Part shown: positions 16,628-25,074 of the stretch, piece by piece
Layout of the letters: every line of letters begins with the position of its first letter
How positions within the stretch are numbered: position 1 is the first letter of the stretch
From: Streptomyces griseomycini
GTDB lineage: Bacteria > Actinomycetota > Actinomycetes > Streptomycetales > Streptomycetaceae
Assembly (NCBI RefSeq): GCF_014203535.1
Contig: NZ_JACHJI010000001.1
Span: 434,001-498,000 of the forward strand
Length of the DNA stretch: 64,000 nt
Direction of reading: 5' to 3'
Position numbers and translations under genes: made by a program
The notes under the pieces: model-generated
Databases searched by the model: none
The model's input: the letters and a program-made list of their open reading frames with translations, nothing else
What the model was told of the DNA's origin: nothing

Positions 16628-17827
16628 GTGGAACTGACTCTGCTCGGCACCGGCGCCCCCGCGGGACTGCCCCGCCCCGACTGTCCCTGCGCCGCGTGCG
16701 CGTCCTCGCTCGGTCCGGACGCGCGGGCGGCCACCGCGCTGCTGGTGGACGGGGCGCTGCTGCTGGACCTCATGCCCGGCCTGGCGTTCGCGGCGGCCCG
16801 CGCGGGGCACGCGCTGGGCGGCGTGCGCCAGGTGCTGCTGTCGCACCCGCACGACGGCCCCGCCCTCGAGGTGCCGGCCGGTCTGCCGCAGCCCGGACGG
16901 GTGCCGGACGGACGGGAGTTGGCCCTGCTGACGGGCCATCGGGTGCGCGCGGTGGCGCTGGACGCGCCCGGCACCGGGTACGCGGTCACCGGTCCGGACG
17001 GGCAGCGGCTGCTGTACCTGCCGCCGGGCGGTGCGCCGGCCGGCCTGGAGGAGCCGGCCGAGCCGTACGCCATGGTGCTGCTGGACGTCGTGGGGCGCCC
17101 GGACGCGCTGGCGCGGCTGCGGGCGGTCGGCGCGGTGGGGCCGGCCACGGACGTCGTCGCCGTCCACCTGGACCACGACGTGCCGCCGGGCGCGGAGCTG
17201 CGGCGCCGGCTCGCGGCGGCCGGGGCGCGCACCGTGCCGGACGGGACCGTGCTGGAGGTGGGCGCCTACGAGGACGTGCCCGACGTGCCCCGGCGGACGC
17301 TGGTGCTCGGCGGGGCGCGCTCGGGCAAGTCGGTGGAGGCCGAACGGCGGCTGGAGTCCTTCCCCGAGGTGCTGTACGCGGCGACCGGCGGTTCGCGCAA
17401 CGGGGACACCGAGTGGGCGGCGCGGGTGTCGGCGCACCAGGAGCGGCGGCCGGGGTCGTGGCGGACCGTGGAGACCTGCGACCTGGTGCCGCTGCTGAAG
17501 GACGACGGGCCGCCGCTGCTCGTGGACTGCCTGTCGCTGTGGCTGACGGACGCGATGGACGCCGTGGGGGCGTGGGACGACGCGGAGTGGGCGAACGGCG
17601 GGGAGCGGGCCCTGCGGGACCGGGTGCGGGAGCTGACCCGGGCGGTGCGCGGGACCCGGCGGACGGTGGTCGCCGTCTCCAACGAGGTGGGCTCGGGCAT
17701 CGTGCCCGCCACCGCGTCCGGCCGCCGGTACCGGGACGAACTCGGGCGGCTGAACGCGGCGTTCGCGCAGGAGTGCGAGCAGGTGCTGCTGGTGGTGGCG
17801 GGGCAGGCGGTCGTCCTGCGGGGGTGA
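16628..17827 (+). CDS. cobU: MBL-like domain fused to CobU (adenosylcobinamide kinase / phosphate guanylyltransferase)
   Basis: The C-terminal half (about residues 220-399) is CobU, which phosphorylates adenosylcobinamide and transfers GMP to it in cobalamin nucleotide-loop assembly. It has the P-loop GGARSGKS with K234 and the segment HQERRPGSWRTVE, whose H270 corresponds to the guanylylated histidine of the family. The N-terminal half (1-220) resembles a metallo-beta-lactamase fold of the PhnP/PqqB kind: it opens LTLLGTGAPAGLPRPDCPC and has HPHDG at 73-77 in place of the canonical HxHxDH, so metal binding is doubtful. The GTG at 16628 is chosen because it begins the first beta strand. cobT and cobS lie 1.3 and 3.3 kb downstream on the same strand. 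Confidence 0.88.
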   Translation: MELTLLGTGAPAGLPRPDCPCAACASSLGPDARAATALLVDGALLLDLMPGLAFAAARAGHALGGVRQVLLSHPHDGPALEVPAGLPQPGRVPDGRELALLTGHRVRAVALDAPGTGYAVTGPDGQRLLYLPPGGAPAGLEEPAEPYAMVLLDVVGRPDALARLRAVGAVGPATDVVAVHLDHDVPPGAELRRRLAAAGARTVPDGTVLEVGAYEDVPDVPRRTLVLGGARSGKSVEAERRLESFPEVLYAATGGSRNGDTEWAARVSAHQERRPGSWRTVETCDLVPLLKDDGPPLLVDCLSLWLTDAMDAVGAWDDAEWANGGERALRDRVRELTRAVRGTRRTVVAVSNEVGSGIVPATASGRRYRDELGRLNAAFAQECEQVLLVVAGQAVVLRG

Positions 17828-17874
17828 GGGGGCCGGGCGTCCTGCGGGGGCGGGGGCGAGCGGGCCGGGCCCGG

Positions 17875-18951
17875 TCAGCGTCTCGCCGGCTTCGGCTTGC
17901 GCGCGATGATCCGGTAGGCGTTGGCGAACGGGGTGTGGCGCACCACGGGCGCGAGGGCGAGGTCCGCCAGCGCCGCGGCGACCACCAGCGGGGTGCCCGC
18001 GCGCAGCAGGACCGTGCGCAGGTGCCGCTGGAACGGGGTCGGCGGGACGGCGCGCCAGGGGGCGTCCGGGGCGGGCAGGGCGTGGGAGAGGGCCAGGGCG
18101 GCCACCCCGGCCAGGTCGTGCGGGACGTGCGCGGCGCGGTGCCCCGCGGCGACGATCGCGCAGCCGCGGGCCCCCAGTTCCGCGCGGAGGTTGCGCGGGG
18201 GCAGCAGGTGCAGGCGGCGGGGCTGGTCGTAGGGCAGCCACCAGCGGCCGAACAGGGCGGCGAACGCGCAGCGCGGGTCCAGGGTCTCGATGAGCAGGTG
18301 GCCGCCGGGGCGCAGGGCGTCGAGGGCCGCGTGGAGCTCCGCGCGGGGGTCGGTGGTGTGTTCCAGGTGGTGCAGCAGGCTGACCACGTCGTAGCGGGCG
18401 GCCAGCCGGGCGGCGACCCGCGGGTCCGTCAGCGACCCGACGTGGGCCTCCTCGACGCGGCCGAGCGCGCGGGCCCGTTCGACGCGCGCGGTGAGGTCGG
18501 TGCCGTCGAAGGAGGTGTACGGGAAGAACTCCCGCGCGGCCAGCGGGAAGCGGGCGAGTCCGGTGCCGACGTCCAGCCAGCTCTCCGGTTCGCCGAAGCG
18601 CAGCATCGCGCGGGCGGCGCCGCGGTGGCGCTGCGGGGCGGCGTGCAGGGCGAGGACGCGCTCGGTGGCGGGGTCCCGGGGGGCTCCGCGCACGGTCCGC
18701 CGGTGGAAGGCGAGGCCCTCGGCGGTGAGGCGGGGGTTCTGGAAGGTGTGGCCGCAGTCCCGGCATGCGTCGACGGTGAACAGGCCCGGCCGGTGCCGGC
18801 GCAGATCACCGGTGCGCAGCCGGTTGCGCAGCCGCGTGGAGCCGCACCAGGGGCAGTCCTCGCGGCGCGGCTCGTGCACCCGGGCGGAGCCGTGGGGAAC
18901 GGGGCCCGCCGCGGCCGAGGCGTGCGCGGCGGACGGGGTGGGTGCGGACAT
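17875..18951 (-). CDS. Zinc-ribbon methyltransferase, class I
   Basis: The 358-residue protein begins with a putative zinc ribbon (CPWCGS and CRDCGHTF at about 33-72) and continues with a SAM-binding methyltransferase domain (SWLDVGTGLARFPLAA, FDGTDLT, YDVVSLLHHLEHTTDP). The combination is typical of methyltransferases acting on sugars or lipids, but the substrate is unknown. A hydrophobic segment near 320 (LVVAAALADLALAPVV) could attach it to the membrane. The ATG at 18951 has CGGGAG about 6 bases upstream. It converges with the cobU-type gene and is divergent from cobT, so it interrupts the cobalamin set on the opposite strand. Confidence 0.82.
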   Translation of the reverse strand: MSAPTPSAAHASAAAGPVPHGSARVHEPRREDCPWCGSTRLRNRLRTGDLRRHRPGLFTVDACRDCGHTFQNPRLTAEGLAFHRRTVRGAPRDPATERVLALHAAPQRHRGAARAMLRFGEPESWLDVGTGLARFPLAAREFFPYTSFDGTDLTARVERARALGRVEEAHVGSLTDPRVAARLAARYDVVSLLHHLEHTTDPRAELHAALDALRPGGHLLIETLDPRCAFAALFGRWWLPYDQPRRLHLLPPRNLRAELGARGCAIVAAGHRAAHVPHDLAGVAALALSHALPAPDAPWRAVPPTPFQRHLRTVLLRAGTPLVVAAALADLALAPVVRHTPFANAYRIIARKPKPARR

Positions 18952-19110
18952 GGGCGGCTCCCGGCGAGAGGGCGTACGGCACGGCAATCCACTGCAAAAC
19001 GTTACGTAGGGGACGACTCCCCGGAGCGCATCGACGCGGTGGTGGCGTGGTGCGGGCGGAGCCCCGGGCGCGGGGGCGGCCGGTGCGCCGCCGTGTTCGA
19101 TCCGGGCCGG

Positions 19111-19116
19111 TACTGT
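19111..19116 (+). promoter_or_regulatory. Probable -10 element of leaderless cobT
   Basis: TACTGT ends 7 bases before the cobT ATG at 19124 and there is no ribosome binding site. Confidence 0.5.
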
Positions 19117-19123
19117 TCGGCGA

Positions 19124-20218
19124 ATGAGCTCGCTTAATCTCGACGACTTCACCGATCTGATCGAGCGTCCGGACGGCGGGGTGCGCCGCGACGCGGAGGC
19201 GCGCCGGGAGCGCCAGGTCGTGCCGCCCGGATCGCTGGGCCGCCTCGACGACCTGGGTGAGTGGCTGGCCGCGGCGCAGTCCGCGGTGCCGGTGCGGCCG
19301 GTCGAGCGGCCGCGGGTGGTGCTCTTCGCCGGTGATCACAAGATCGCCGAGCTGGGTGTCTCGGCGCGGGCCGCGGGCAGCGCCGTGGACCTGGTGCGGG
19401 AGGTGCTGGAGGGCGGCCGTCCGGTGTCCGTGCTGGCCCGGCGGCTCGGGGTGCCGGTGCGGGTGGTCGACATGGCCCTGGACTGCGCTCCCGAGTCACT
19501 GCCCGAGGACGTCGTGCGGCACCGGGTGCGGCGCGGCAGCGGGCGCATCGACGTCGAGGACGCGCTGAGCCCCGAGGAGGCCGAGGCGGCGTTCCGGGCC
19601 GGGATGGCCGTGGCCGACGAGGAGGCCGACTCCGGTACGGACCTGGTGGTGCTCGGCGACCTGAGCGTGGGCGGGACCACCGCGGCGGGCGTGCTGGTGG
19701 CCGCGCTGTGCGGGACGGACGCGTCCGTGGTGACCGGGCGCGGCGGGCTGGCGATCGACGACCTGGCGTGGATGCGCAAGTGCGCGGCGATCCGTGACGC
19801 GCTGCGCCGGGCGCGGCCCGTGCTCGGCGACCAGTTGCAGCTGCTGGCCACGGTGGGCGGCGCCGATCTCACCGCGATGACGGGGTTCCTGCTCCAGGCC
19901 GCGGTGCGCAAGCTGCCGGTCGTGCTCGACGGGGTGGTGGCGGCGGCGTGCGCGCTGGTGGGCCAGCGGGTCGCGTTCCGGGCGCCGGACTGGTGGCTGG
20001 CCGCGCACGACAGCGGTGAGCCGGCCCAGGCGAAGGCCCTGGACCGGATGGCCCTGGAGCCCCTCGTCTCCCACGGCGTCACCGTCGGGGAGGGCACCGG
20101 CGGCCTGCTGGCCCTGCCCCTGGTCCAGGCGGCCGCCGCCCTGGCGGCGGAGCTCCCGGAGCACCCGAAGGAGTCGGAGGAGCCGACGCCGGAGGAGCCG
20201 GGGCGGGACCAGGACTGA
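19124..20218 (+). CDS. cobT: Nicotinate-nucleotide--dimethylbenzimidazole phosphoribosyltransferase
   Basis: CobT activates the lower-ligand base of cobalamin by forming alpha-ribazole phosphate from dimethylbenzimidazole and nicotinate mononucleotide. The 364-residue protein has the family motifs PPGSLGRLDDLG near residue 35, FAGDHKIAELGVS, GDLSVGGTTAAG, and the catalytic glutamate E323 in GVTVGEGTGG. The last 30 residues form an acidic, Pro-rich tail beyond the usual end. With CobU and CobS it completes the nucleotide-loop steps. It appears leaderless, with a -10 box directly upstream. Confidence 0.95.
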   Translation: MSSLNLDDFTDLIERPDGGVRRDAEARRERQVVPPGSLGRLDDLGEWLAAAQSAVPVRPVERPRVVLFAGDHKIAELGVSARAAGSAVDLVREVLEGGRPVSVLARRLGVPVRVVDMALDCAPESLPEDVVRHRVRRGSGRIDVEDALSPEEAEAAFRAGMAVADEEADSGTDLVVLGDLSVGGTTAAGVLVAALCGTDASVVTGRGGLAIDDLAWMRKCAAIRDALRRARPVLGDQLQLLATVGGADLTAMTGFLLQAAVRKLPVVLDGVVAAACALVGQRVAFRAPDWWLAAHDSGEPAQAKALDRMALEPLVSHGVTVGEGTGGLLALPLVQAAAALAAELPEHPKESEEPTPEEPGRDQD

Positions 20219-20262
20219 GCCGACGGGCCCGACGGCTCGGCCCGGCCGTCCGGCCGGACGGG

Positions 20263-21030
20263 TCAGCGGGGTTCCAGCGGGCGGGTCGGCTTCGGGTCCG
20301 GTTTGCCGCCGATCCAGTCCTGGACGGCGCGGCGGGGGCCGGACCAGCGGCGGTCGTGGCGGTAGGCGCGCAGGATCGCCCGGGCCCGCGCGCGGGGCCG
20401 GCGCCGGTAGAAGCGCCTGGCCCACAGAGAGCCGGGGCGGGCCAGGCGCAGGGAGCCGATGACGGCGACGACGGGCACGATCAGGCCGAACACCGCGGTC
20501 CGCGCCTTGCCCTTGCTCAGCGCGATCAGCGAGAAGAGGAAGTTCACGCCGACGCTCGCGGCGACGCCCGCGCGGTTCTGGAGCTCCTCCTCGGAGAGGT
20601 CGTTGACGCCGAACGGCACGAAACCGGCCAGCAGCAGGCCGACCAGGGCGGCGGTGAGGACGACCATCTCGACGCTCTTGCGGCCGGCCTCGGTCCAGTA
20701 GACGTCGTCGAGGTGCAGGATCAGGGCGAACTCGTCCAGGACGAGGCCCGCGCCGACGCCGAAGACGATCGCGCCGAGCGCCGCGCCGAAGCCGTGCCGC
20801 CCGGCCGCCGCCACCACGCCGAAGCCGCCGGCGACCGTGAGGACGACGCCGGGCACCACGTGGTGGACGTGCACGCCACCGGCCGAGATGTTGCCGAAGG
20901 GGCCCTTGCCGGCCCGGATCAGGCGGGTGATGACCCGGGTGATCACGAAGGTGAGGACGAAGGCGGCGAGGGCGAGGAGCAGCGGCAGTTTGCCCGGCTC
21001 GACGATGTTCCGCTCCCACAGCTGTCCCAT
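20263..21030 (-). CDS. Conserved integral membrane protein
   Basis: The 255-residue protein has about six hydrophobic helices. A conserved-looking loop GGVHVHHVVPGV and a later VLDEFALILHLDDVYW carry several His and acidic residues, which could bind metal or act in catalysis. A basic C-terminal tail of about 60 residues follows. I know it only as a conserved actinobacterial membrane protein of unknown function. On the reverse strand TAAAGT stands 6 bases before the ATG, so it may be leaderless. It lies between cobT and cobS on the opposite strand. Confidence 0.78.
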   Translation of the reverse strand: MGQLWERNIVEPGKLPLLLALAAFVLTFVITRVITRLIRAGKGPFGNISAGGVHVHHVVPGVVLTVAGGFGVVAAAGRHGFGAALGAIVFGVGAGLVLDEFALILHLDDVYWTEAGRKSVEMVVLTAALVGLLLAGFVPFGVNDLSEEELQNRAGVAASVGVNFLFSLIALSKGKARTAVFGLIVPVVAVIGSLRLARPGSLWARRFYRRRPRARARAILRAYRHDRRWSGPRRAVQDWIGGKPDPKPTRPLEPR

Positions 21031-21078
21031 ATGTGAACTTTAACCACCGCCGCCGGAGGTGCCCCGGTGACCGCCGGG

Positions 21079-21084
21079 TAGTCT
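21079..21084 (+). promoter_or_regulatory. Probable -10 element of leaderless cobS
   Basis: TAGTCT ends 6 bases before the GTG at 21091, with no ribosome binding site between. Confidence 0.5.
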
Positions 21085-21090
21085 GCGCCG

Positions 21091-21891
21091 GTGCCCGTGC
21101 CCTCCCCGGTCTCCCCCGCCTCCCCCGCCGACGGCCTCCGCTTCGCCTTCGGCACCCTCACCGTGCTCCCGGTCCGGGTGACCCGCTGGGACCGCCCGGC
21201 CGCGCGCGCCGGGATGCTGTGCGCCCCGCTGGCCGGACTGGTGGTCGGCGCCGCGGCCGCCGCCGTCGGACTGCTGCTGCTGTCCCTCGGCGCGGGCGCG
21301 CCGCTCGCCGCCGTCGCCACGGTCGCCGTACCGGCCGCCCTGACCCGGGGGCTGCACCTCGACGGGCTCGCCGACACCGCGGACGGGCTCGGCAGCGCCA
21401 AGCCCGCCGAGGACGCGTTGCGGATCATGAAGCAGTCGGACATCGGGCCGTTCGGGGTGCTCACGCTCGTCCTCGTCCTGCTGGCCCAGGTGGCCGCGCT
21501 GGCGCAGGCGTACGGCGACTCCTGGGCCCGGGGCGCGCTCGCCGCCGTCGTCGCGGCGGCCGTGGCCCGCCTCGCCCTCACCCTGGCCGCCCGCACGGGG
21601 GTGCCGCCCGCCCGTCCGGAGGGGCTGGGCGCGGCGGTCGCGGGGGCGGTGCCGGTGGCGGGCGCGGTGCCGGTCGCCCTCGCGGTGACCGGGGCGGCCG
21701 CGGCCGGGGGCGCGCTCCTCGGGGGGTACGACGCCGTCCGCGCCGTCCTCGCGGTGGTGCTGGCCGTCGCCGTCGCCGAACTCCTGCTGCGGCACTGCGT
21801 CCGTCGCTTCGGCGGGGTCACCGGTGACGTGTTCGGCGGGCTCGCGGAGACGGCGGCGACGACCGCGCTCGTCGTGTCCTCACTGGGCTGA
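21091..21891 (+). CDS. cobS: Adenosylcobinamide-GDP ribazoletransferase (cobalamin synthase)
   Basis: CobS joins adenosylcobinamide-GDP to alpha-ribazole (phosphate) in the membrane, the last assembly step of cobalamin. The 266-residue protein is very hydrophobic, with about six helices, and carries the acidic family motif RGLHLDGLADTADGLGS at about 90-107 followed by RIMKQSDIGPFG. The GTG at 21091 is chosen by the -10 box just upstream; FAFGTLTVLPV near residue 20 is the conserved opening. It is transcribed from its own apparent promoter, not coupled to cobT. Confidence 0.93.
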   Translation: MPVPSPVSPASPADGLRFAFGTLTVLPVRVTRWDRPAARAGMLCAPLAGLVVGAAAAAVGLLLLSLGAGAPLAAVATVAVPAALTRGLHLDGLADTADGLGSAKPAEDALRIMKQSDIGPFGVLTLVLVLLAQVAALAQAYGDSWARGALAAVVAAAVARLALTLAARTGVPPARPEGLGAAVAGAVPVAGAVPVALAVTGAAAAGGALLGGYDAVRAVLAVVLAVAVAELLLRHCVRRFGGVTGDVFGGLAETAATTALVVSSLG

Positions 21892-22187
21892 GGCGACCGC
21901 CTCGGGACCGGTCCCGGGCCGTCGTCCCCGGGTGAGGACCGCGACGACCGCCGTGCCCGCGCCGCTCGCCACGCCCACGACCGCCGGGGCGGCAACTCGT
22001 ACTCGTCCTCATGCGCCTCCGCGTCGGACGAGCCCGCTGTGCTCTTGTCCGCCGCTGCCCCGCTCCTCGCCACGGGCTCGGGACGGGTCCCCGGAGAAGG
22101 GCGTCGCGCATACGGCCGACCGCCCCGGGCACCCACCCGATCGGCCCAACGCGGCGTGGTGCGCCGTCGGGGTGACCGGTTCCGGGC
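21892..22187. other. Gap between convergent cobS and GH114 genes; possible gene remnant
   Basis: No intact gene is convincing here. On the reverse strand one frame gives an acidic segment EDEYELP (about 21990-22010), and a different frame continues with a hydrophobic stretch VVGVASGAGTAVVAVLTRG and a stop inside the end of cobS. Together they look like the tail of a small single-helix membrane protein broken by a frameshift, but this is weak. Confidence 0.25.
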
Positions 22188-22976
22188 TCAGCAGGCCCGG
22201 CGCCAGGCCCCCAGTTCGTACTCCTTCAGCAGCGAACTCAGCCCCAGCCGCCGGGACTCGGCGCAGAAGCGGTCGGTGGGCAGTTCGTACTCGGCGTGGA
22301 AGACGGCCTTGTCCGCCTCGACGAACGGCGTCAGCCGCGCGCACTCGCCGTACTGGGCGCACTGTTCGTTGACCGCGAAGTCGAAGTCGCCGACCAGCTG
22401 CGGGATCTGGTCGAGGTCGTTCTTCAGGCCGACGGCCAGTCCGCGCTCGTGGGCGAGCCGGGCGATGAGCCGGTTGTAGACGAGCTGGTCGCGCGCGGTG
22501 AGCGGGAATCCGGTGCGGTTGCGGTAGCCGTCCATGTTGTCCGGCTCGACCGCGTCGAAGCCCTTGTCGCGGCACATGTCGAGGCGTTCCGCCATGATCG
22601 GCTCCAGGACGTCGGTGCGGCGGACGTCGAGCCACCGCTCGCCCTCCCAGCCGTTGCCGCGGCCGATCACCGACTCCGGGAAGTCGCCCGCGTCCGGACG
22701 GAAGTCCTCCCAGGCGCCGGTGGAGAGGTAGCAGATGACCTTGCGGCCGTCGCGGTGCAGCCTCGCGACCGTCTCCCGGGAGTGGTCGAAGCCGTCGATG
22801 TCGTAGACCGGCACGTCGACGGAGGTGTCGAGCCGCCCGCTGAGCTGCCACTGCCAGTCGGTGCCGGGGCGGGGTCGCCAGCGGGGGCCGTCCGCCCCCG
22901 CGTCGGGCGCGGGCGCGGTCGTACAGGCCGCGAGCAGCAGGGCGAGCAGCAGGACAAGCGGGAACGGTCGTCTCAC
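22188..22976 (-). CDS. GH114-type endo-alpha-1,4-polygalactosaminidase-like lipoprotein
   Basis: The 262-residue protein begins with a lipoprotein signal (LLLALLLAAC, lipobox LAAC). The rest matches the TIM-barrel family of GH114 / TM1410-like proteins: VYDIDGFDHS, KVICYLSTGAWEDFRPD, the segment DAVEPDNMDGY with likely catalytic acidic residues, and VGLKNDLDQIPQL. Known members cut alpha-1,4-linked galactosamine polymers. The substrate here may be an exopolysaccharide or another microbe's polymer; this is inferred. The GTG start at 22976 has TGGAG about 8 bases upstream. Confidence 0.82.
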   Translation of the reverse strand: MRRPFPLVLLLALLLAACTTAPAPDAGADGPRWRPRPGTDWQWQLSGRLDTSVDVPVYDIDGFDHSRETVARLHRDGRKVICYLSTGAWEDFRPDAGDFPESVIGRGNGWEGERWLDVRRTDVLEPIMAERLDMCRDKGFDAVEPDNMDGYRNRTGFPLTARDQLVYNRLIARLAHERGLAVGLKNDLDQIPQLVGDFDFAVNEQCAQYGECARLTPFVEADKAVFHAEYELPTDRFCAESRRLGLSSLLKEYELGAWRRAC

Positions 22977-23286
22977 CGGCGGTCTCCAGGAAGGGGCGGC
23001 GGCGCGGCGGCCCCGGAAGCGGGCACGTGGACCTCAAGGATGGACGCCGCCGTCCGGCGGCCCGGCGGCGGGGCCCAAAACATGACCGCCGCGCCACCGG
23101 AAGGTGAACACCCGCAGGAATGAGCGCACGCACGTACGCGCGTAGTCTCGTCCCGAGGGTCCGCCGCACCGGGGAACGCCCCGCCGAGACCGCACCCGCA
23201 CGCCGCCGCTAGGGTCGGCTGCCGGGCCGGTCGACCCACACCGTTCGGCCACAGCAACTTCACATCGGAAGCGAGAATTCACCACC
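22977..23286. other. Divergent intergenic region, GH114 gene and pepA
   Basis: This 310-base gap separates divergent genes. It contains a -10-like TAGTCT at about 23142-23147 for rightward transcription and GAAGCGAG about 10 bases before the pepA GTG. I see no small gene or clear operator. Confidence 0.4.
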
Positions 23287-24828
23287 GTGACTGCTCTCAC
23301 TCTCAGCACCGCCGCGGCGCCCGGCCTGCGGGTCGACGCGATCGTGATCGGTGTCGCCAAGAGCTCTGCGTCAAAGGCCTCGGGCCCGGTCGTCGCACCG
23401 GGCGCCGAGGCCCTGGACCAGGCGTACGACGGCAGGCTCGCCGCCGTCCTGGAGACTCTCGGCGCGTCCGGTGCCGAGGGCGAGGTGACGAAGCTCCCCG
23501 CGCCGGCCGGCTTCAAGACGCCGCTCGTGGTGGCGGTGGGACTGGGCGCCGAGCCCGAGAAGGACGCCGCCTACGACGCCGAGGCCCTGCGCAAGGCCGC
23601 CGGCGTGGCCGCCCGCGCCCTCGCCGGGTCCAAGAAGGCCGCGTTCGCCCTGCCGTTGACGGACGCCGCCGACGCCGGCGCGGTCGCCGAGGGCGTGCTG
23701 CTCGGCGCCTACTCCTTCGACGCCTACAAGGGCAACGGCAACGGCGCCAAGGACGAGAAGAACGGCAAGGCGCCGCTGGCCGAGGCCGCGCTGCTCGGCG
23801 GCAAGCCCCGCGACAAGGCGTACAAGGCCGCGATCGAGCGGGCCACCGCCGTCTGCGAGGAACTGAACCGCGCCCGCGACCTGATCAACATGCCGCCGAA
23901 CGACCTCGACCCCGAGGCGTTCGCGGGGATCGCGCAGGCCGCCGCCAAGGAGCACGGCATCAAGGTGCAGGTGCTCGACGAGAAGGCCCTGACCAAGGGC
24001 GGCTACGGCGGCATCCTCGGCGTCGGCTCCGGCTCGGCGTCGGGCCCCCGCCTGGTGAAGCTGTCGTACACCTCGTCCAAGGCGAAGAAGCACCTCGCCT
24101 TCGTCGGCAAGGGCATCACCTACGACTCGGGCGGCATCTCGCTGAAGCCGGCCGGCCACAACGAGACGATGAAGTGCGACATGAGCGGTGCCGCCGCCGT
24201 GTTCGCCGCGGTCGTCGCCGCCGCCCGCCTCGGCCTGGAGGTCAACGTCACCGGCTGGCTGGCGCTGGCCGAGAACATGCCCTCCGGTTCCGCCACCCGT
24301 CCGGGCGACGTGCTGCGCATGTACAGCGGCAAGACCGTGGAGGTGCTCAACACCGACGCCGAGGGCCGTCTCGTCCTCGCCGACGCGCTGTGGGCCGCCT
24401 CCCAGGAGAAGCCGGACGCGATCGTGGACGTCGCGACCCTGACCGGCGCGATGATGCTGGCGCTGGGCAGCCGCACGTTCGGGGTCATGGCGAACGACGA
24501 CGCGTTCCGCACCGCGGTGCACGAGGCCGCCGAGCAGGTCGGCGAGCCGTCGTGGCCGATGCCGCTGCCGGAGCACCTGCGCAAGGGGATGGACTCGGCC
24601 ACGGCCGACATCGCCAACATGGGCGAGCGGATGGGCGGCGGGCTGGTCGCCGGCCTGTTCCTGCGCGAGTTCGTCGGCGAGGGCATCACCTGGGCGCACC
24701 TGGACATCGCCGGTCCGGCCTTCAACGAGGGCGGGCCCTTCGGGTACACGCCCAAGGGCGGCACGGGGTCGGCGGTGCGGACGCTGGTCCGCCTCGCGGA
24801 GCTGGCCTCGGCCGACGAGCTGGGCTGA
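23287..24828 (+). CDS. pepA: Leucyl aminopeptidase, M17 family
   Basis: This cytosolic metallo-aminopeptidase removes N-terminal residues from peptides. The 513-residue protein has a variable N-terminal domain (1-180) and the M17 catalytic domain with the metal and active-site segments VGKGITYDSGGISLKP, MKCDMSGAAAVF and the family signature NTDAEGRLVLADAL. The GTG start has a weak GAAGCGAG site upstream. The corresponding gene (pepB, Rv2213) lies between cobS and the E2 gene in M. tuberculosis as well. An insertion rich in Lys, Gly and Asn near residue 145-160 is Streptomyces-like. Confidence 0.95.
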   Translation: MTALTLSTAAAPGLRVDAIVIGVAKSSASKASGPVVAPGAEALDQAYDGRLAAVLETLGASGAEGEVTKLPAPAGFKTPLVVAVGLGAEPEKDAAYDAEALRKAAGVAARALAGSKKAAFALPLTDAADAGAVAEGVLLGAYSFDAYKGNGNGAKDEKNGKAPLAEAALLGGKPRDKAYKAAIERATAVCEELNRARDLINMPPNDLDPEAFAGIAQAAAKEHGIKVQVLDEKALTKGGYGGILGVGSGSASGPRLVKLSYTSSKAKKHLAFVGKGITYDSGGISLKPAGHNETMKCDMSGAAAVFAAVVAAARLGLEVNVTGWLALAENMPSGSATRPGDVLRMYSGKTVEVLNTDAEGRLVLADALWAASQEKPDAIVDVATLTGAMMLALGSRTFGVMANDDAFRTAVHEAAEQVGEPSWPMPLPEHLRKGMDSATADIANMGERMGGGLVAGLFLREFVGEGITWAHLDIAGPAFNEGGPFGYTPKGGTGSAVRTLVRLAELASADELG

Positions 24829-25074
24829 GCCCCCGATGACGGGGCCGCGCCCGCGGGCAGGGCGAGGCCCCGTCATCGCCCACGGCCGCGTTCCCGGCCG
24901 GACGTGGGGTGTCTCACACCCCGGCCCCGCGTCTCGTCCGGTCTCGACAAGTGCGAAGATGGGGCTCGGCAGGACAGGGCCCCCACCGAAGGGCCGAAGG
25001 CAACAAGCGGCCGCACACCAGCCGCCGACCGGTCACTGGAGACCGGCGTGGCGCACATGCATGGAGGACGTGAC

